From NCBI GenBank assembly GCA_030625525.1, contig DAOUQR010000104.1:1-5158 (forward strand): 5,158 nucleotides of DNA, given 5' to 3'. This DNA is from Pseudomonadota bacterium. GTDB lineage: Bacteria; Pseudomonadota; Gammaproteobacteria; DAOUQR01. Under the pieces are notes generated by a model. That model was not told the DNA's origin and did not search any database. It was given only the letters and a program-made list of their open reading frames with translations. The translations under genes were made by a program, and so were the position numbers. Shown piece by piece: positions 4,728 through 5,158 of this stretch. Within the stretch, counting starts at the first letter, position 1, and each line of letters starts with the position of its first letter.

Positions 4728-5158
4728 ATGAGTAAAATATTTGTGAGTAGTTGTCTATTGGGTCACAAAGTTCGTTATGATGGTAAAGATAATTTGCAAA
4801 CGCATTCACGATTACAAAAGTGGATTGAAGAAGGGAATGTGATCGCAATCTGCCCTGAAATAGCAGGTGGTCTCCCGACACCGAGAGAAGCGGCTGAAAT
4901 TCAACAAGGCAAAACAGCAGTTGACGTATTGAATGGCCAAGCTAAAATTCTCACTGTAAATGGCAATGATGTCACATCAGAATATCTAAATGGCGCTAAA
5001 AAAACACTGAAATTAGCACAAAAACACAATATTCAAGTCGCTATCCTTAAAGCGCGCAGCCCTTCTTGTGGTGCACGACAAGTTTATGATGGAACTTTTT
5101 CTAAAACTTTAGTGGATGGTATGGGCGTCACCGCGGCCTTACTTTCTCAACAAGGTAT
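4728..5158 (+). CDS. DUF523 family protein, TudS-like desulfidase candidate (3' partial)
   Basis: The first 143 codons are present and the frame runs off the right edge; stand-alone family members are roughly 150-165 residues, so little may be missing. Family signatures are all here: SCLLGHKVRYDG (8-19), ICPEIAGGLPTPR (41-53), NGNDVTSEYLNGA (78-90), ILKARSPSCG (106-115) and YDGTF (120-124). Three cysteines, C9, C42 and C114, sit in these motifs. In the characterised DUF523 member TudS such cysteines hold a [4Fe-4S] cluster used to desulfurate thiouracil or 4-thio-UMP. By analogy this protein may recycle thiolated nucleobases from tRNA turnover, but that is inference, because DUF523 is broader than TudS. 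Some members are fused to DUF1722, which cannot be judged here. ATG 4728 begins directly at the conserved first strand. The Shine-Dalgarno sequence is weak, while the promoter is strong. The product is cytoplasmic. Confidence 0.93.
   Translation, partial: MSKIFVSSCLLGHKVRYDGKDNLQTHSRLQKWIEEGNVIAICPEIAGGLPTPREAAEIQQGKTAVDVLNGQAKILTVNGNDVTSEYLNGAKKTLKLAQKHNIQVAILKARSPSCGARQVYDGTFSKTLVDGMGVTAALLSQQG

Overview
The window looks like a chromosomal stretch from a low-to-moderate GC bacterium, most plausibly a gammaproteobacterium. The support is the HypA/HypB sequences, an Rpn/YhgA-type nuclease gene, an RBBP9-type hydrolase and a DUF523 gene. No rRNA, tRNA, CRISPR array or complete insertion sequence is visible, and the genus cannot be fixed from this sequence.

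Layout, left to right. (1) At 1-393 (+) a reading frame enters from the left edge. It joins a segment resembling the C-terminus of an MTA/SAH-nucleosidase-type protein to the first third of a DUF985 cupin, which then breaks off, so it is probably a gene remnant. (2) At 449-1678 (-) lies an intact AAA ATPase with a DUF4143-type C-terminal region. Its promoter places the likely transcription start on the A of the start codon, giving a leaderless mRNA, and an inverted repeat spans that promoter. (3) At 1861-2944 (+) are hypA and hypB, the nickel-delivery pair for [NiFe]-hydrogenase maturation. A nine-codon leader frame with the only good Shine-Dalgarno sequence in the region overlaps the hypA start. 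(4) At 2951-4489 (-), only 6 bp from hypB and convergent with it, are a serine alpha/beta hydrolase of the RBBP9 type and, upstream of it, an Rpn-family PD-(D/E)XK nuclease. They look like a two-gene operon read from one promoter at about 4522-4551, which carries a perfect 19-bp palindrome. (5) At 4728-5158 (+) a DUF523 (TudS-like) gene starts behind a near-consensus sigma-70 promoter and runs off the right edge.

The most interesting signal is inside the Rpn gene. The full-length protein begins at a GTG. The C-terminal 70 codons have their own ATG preceded by GGAGG at ideal spacing, just ahead of a four-residue tandem repeat. This matches the intragenic-antitoxin arrangement reported for Rpn nucleases of E. 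coli, so the locus may be a one-gene, two-protein toxin-antitoxin or phage-defence module. The palindromic operator candidate and the co-transcribed hydrolase would be additional parts of that module.

The hypAB pair is the housekeeping-like element of the window. No hydrogenase structural genes and no hypCDEF are present here, so its client enzyme lies outside or is encoded elsewhere.
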